Assembly (NCBI GenBank): GCA_002393725.1
Contig: DGTJ01000060.1
Location: forward strand, 1-14,040
Source: Prevotella sp. UBA4339
GTDB lineage: Bacteria; Bacteroidota; Bacteroidia; Bacteroidales; Bacteroidaceae
Direction: 5' to 3'
Length of the DNA: 14,040 nt
The translations under genes and the position numbers were made by a program. The notes below the pieces were generated by a model. It ran no database searches and had not been told where the DNA came from. It saw only the letters and a list, made by a program, of their open reading frames with translations. This document shows positions 13,548-14,040 of this stretch, one piece after another (position 1 is the first letter of the stretch; the number at the start of each line of letters is the position of its first letter).

Positions 13548-13581
13548 AGGGTCATAGGACAGAGCTGACCCCGTAACCCTC

Positions 13582-13866
13582 TTATACGATGCCTGTATCC
13601 TTGACCCAGGACGAAAATACCTTGAACCTATTATAGCCAACAGTATATGCATATATGGCAGAAGGAACAAAATCTAATCTTACAGTTCTTAATTGCTTTA
13701 TACCACGTTTGGTTAGCGACGTTACCAATGCCCTTTCCATATTATTCTTCTCCATGAAAAACAAAAGAGGTTTCAACTCTGAGGGCTTGTCAAAATAGCG
13801 ATCTGACCATTTTACCTCTACCGCCCAATCCGCTTTCTGCTTTGCAATATTAATGCCAACAAGACC
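13582..13866 (-). pseudogene. C-terminal relic of an AAA+ ATPase with DUF4143 domain
   Basis: The open frame covers 94 residues after an upstream in-frame TGA at 13869-13867. It includes INIAKQKADWAVEVKWSDRY, then KPSELKPLLFF, ALVTSLTKRGIKQ and IYAYTVGYNR. This matches the end of the DUF4143 (PD-D/EXK-like, EVKW) domain in the large Bacteroidetes family of AAA ATPases with C-terminal DUF4143, which have about 370-430 residues. The ATPase domain and most of DUF4143 are absent. Homology stops within about 10 bp of the repeated palindrome at 13874-13888, so the break may be linked to that element. A start at ATG 13776 would give a 64-residue piece but is unlikely to be a real gene. Confidence 0.7.
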
Positions 13867-13873
13867 TCACTCT

Positions 13874-13888
13874 AAGTGTCTGACACTT
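13874..13888. repeat. Palindrome, copy 2 of the repeated element
   Basis: AAGTGTCTGACACTT has 7-bp perfect arms around a single T and is identical to the core of the palindrome at 11903-11921. It borders the truncated DUF4143 gene on one side and the degenerate short repeats on the other. Confidence 0.75.
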
Positions 13889-13905
13889 GCATAAAAAGGA
13901 CTTCT

Positions 13906-14000
13906 AAGCCCTTTGTCAAGCCTTTGGCAAGTATATAGCAAGCTCACAAAGCTTGCTTAAGCTTGCGAACCCCTTGGCAACTCCTTGCCAACCCCTTGCC
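13906..14000. repeat. Degenerate 11-bp tandem repeats with a small hairpin
   Basis: Three adjacent 11-bp units are clear: AACCCCTTGGC (13968-13978), AACTCCTTGCC (13979-13989) and AACCCCTTGCC (13990-14000). Two related units lie earlier: AAGCCCTTTGTC (13906-13917) and AAGCCTTTGGC (13918-13928). Between them GCAAGCT (13938-13944) and AGCTTGC (13950-13956) form a hairpin, followed by another AAGCTTGC. No protein reading is convincing here. The remaining bases to 14040 show nothing I can identify. Confidence 0.6.
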
Positions 14001-14040
14001 TATGGTCGCATAAATCCCCACTCGAGTCAATCGATCGTTT

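Noticed and set aside
13549..13571. Inverted repeat GGGTCA/TGACCC after the symporter as a terminator
   Set aside because: Arms are only 6 bp with an 11-base loop and no T run follows, so it cannot be called a terminator with confidence.
13906..14000. CRISPR array
   Set aside because: The units are 11 bp, directly adjacent and degenerate, with no regular unique spacers and no cas gene in view.
1..14040. Defence island, prophage or insertion sequence
   Set aside because: No transposase, integrase, phage structural gene, restriction or CRISPR component is readable. The DUF4143 ATPase relic is only the C-terminal end of one gene.

Overview
The window looks like a chromosomal segment of a Bacteroidales bacterium, most likely Prevotella or a close relative. 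Three things point there. Promoters follow the Bacteroidetes pattern (TTTG-like -33, about 20 bp, TAnnTTTG -7) and Shine-Dalgarno sites are absent. The protein families are typical of the group: a PCMD-type lipoprotein with an outer-membrane barrel, a TPR sensor-kinase-like protein, a membrane-anchored AraC regulator, and an AAA/DUF4143 ATPase remnant. The organism call is inference; no rRNA or tRNA is present.

Layout. Bases 1-1344 hold the 3' part of an NhaC-type Na+/H+ antiporter, whose end overlaps tail-to-tail with murQ. A leftward operon, eamA-like -> bcp -> murQ (3430-1211), encodes a drug/metabolite-type transporter, a PrxQ/Bcp peroxiredoxin and MurNAc-6-phosphate etherase; bcp and murQ abut with no spacer. 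Divergent from it, 3541-4347 encodes a Cof-type HAD phosphatase that appears to start at TTG. A leftward pair follows: a PCMD-like lipoprotein (6305-5127) and an outer-membrane beta-barrel protein (5108-4350). Next is a leftward 664-residue TPR sensor-kinase-like protein (8454-6460) that keeps an ATP-binding domain but lacks the phospho-acceptor histidine.

Region 8455-8820 carries a relic of a second EamA transporter, reduced by an internal deletion to its two ends. Then come a secreted protein of unknown function (9498-8821) and, divergently, a ferritin (9750-10241) with a clear terminator. A 5'-truncated acyltransferase-3 relic lies at 10629-10291, behind a seven-helix membrane AraC-type regulator (11763-10639). 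A divergent AGCS-family Na+/amino acid symporter occupies 12120-13547, and the spacer between these two is rich in palindromes. The right end holds a 5'-truncated DUF4143 ATPase relic (13866-13582) that stops a few bases from a palindrome sharing a 15-bp core with the one at 11903-11921, followed by degenerate 11-bp repeats.

Intact genes are mostly housekeeping transport, cell-wall recycling, oxidative and iron defence, and envelope functions. The right third shows decay: three gene relics plus repeated palindromes. The two points most worth following are the histidine-less kinase with two tandem DHp-like modules, and the repeated palindrome beside a gene truncation. I saw no CRISPR array, transposase, phage gene or obvious defence operon.
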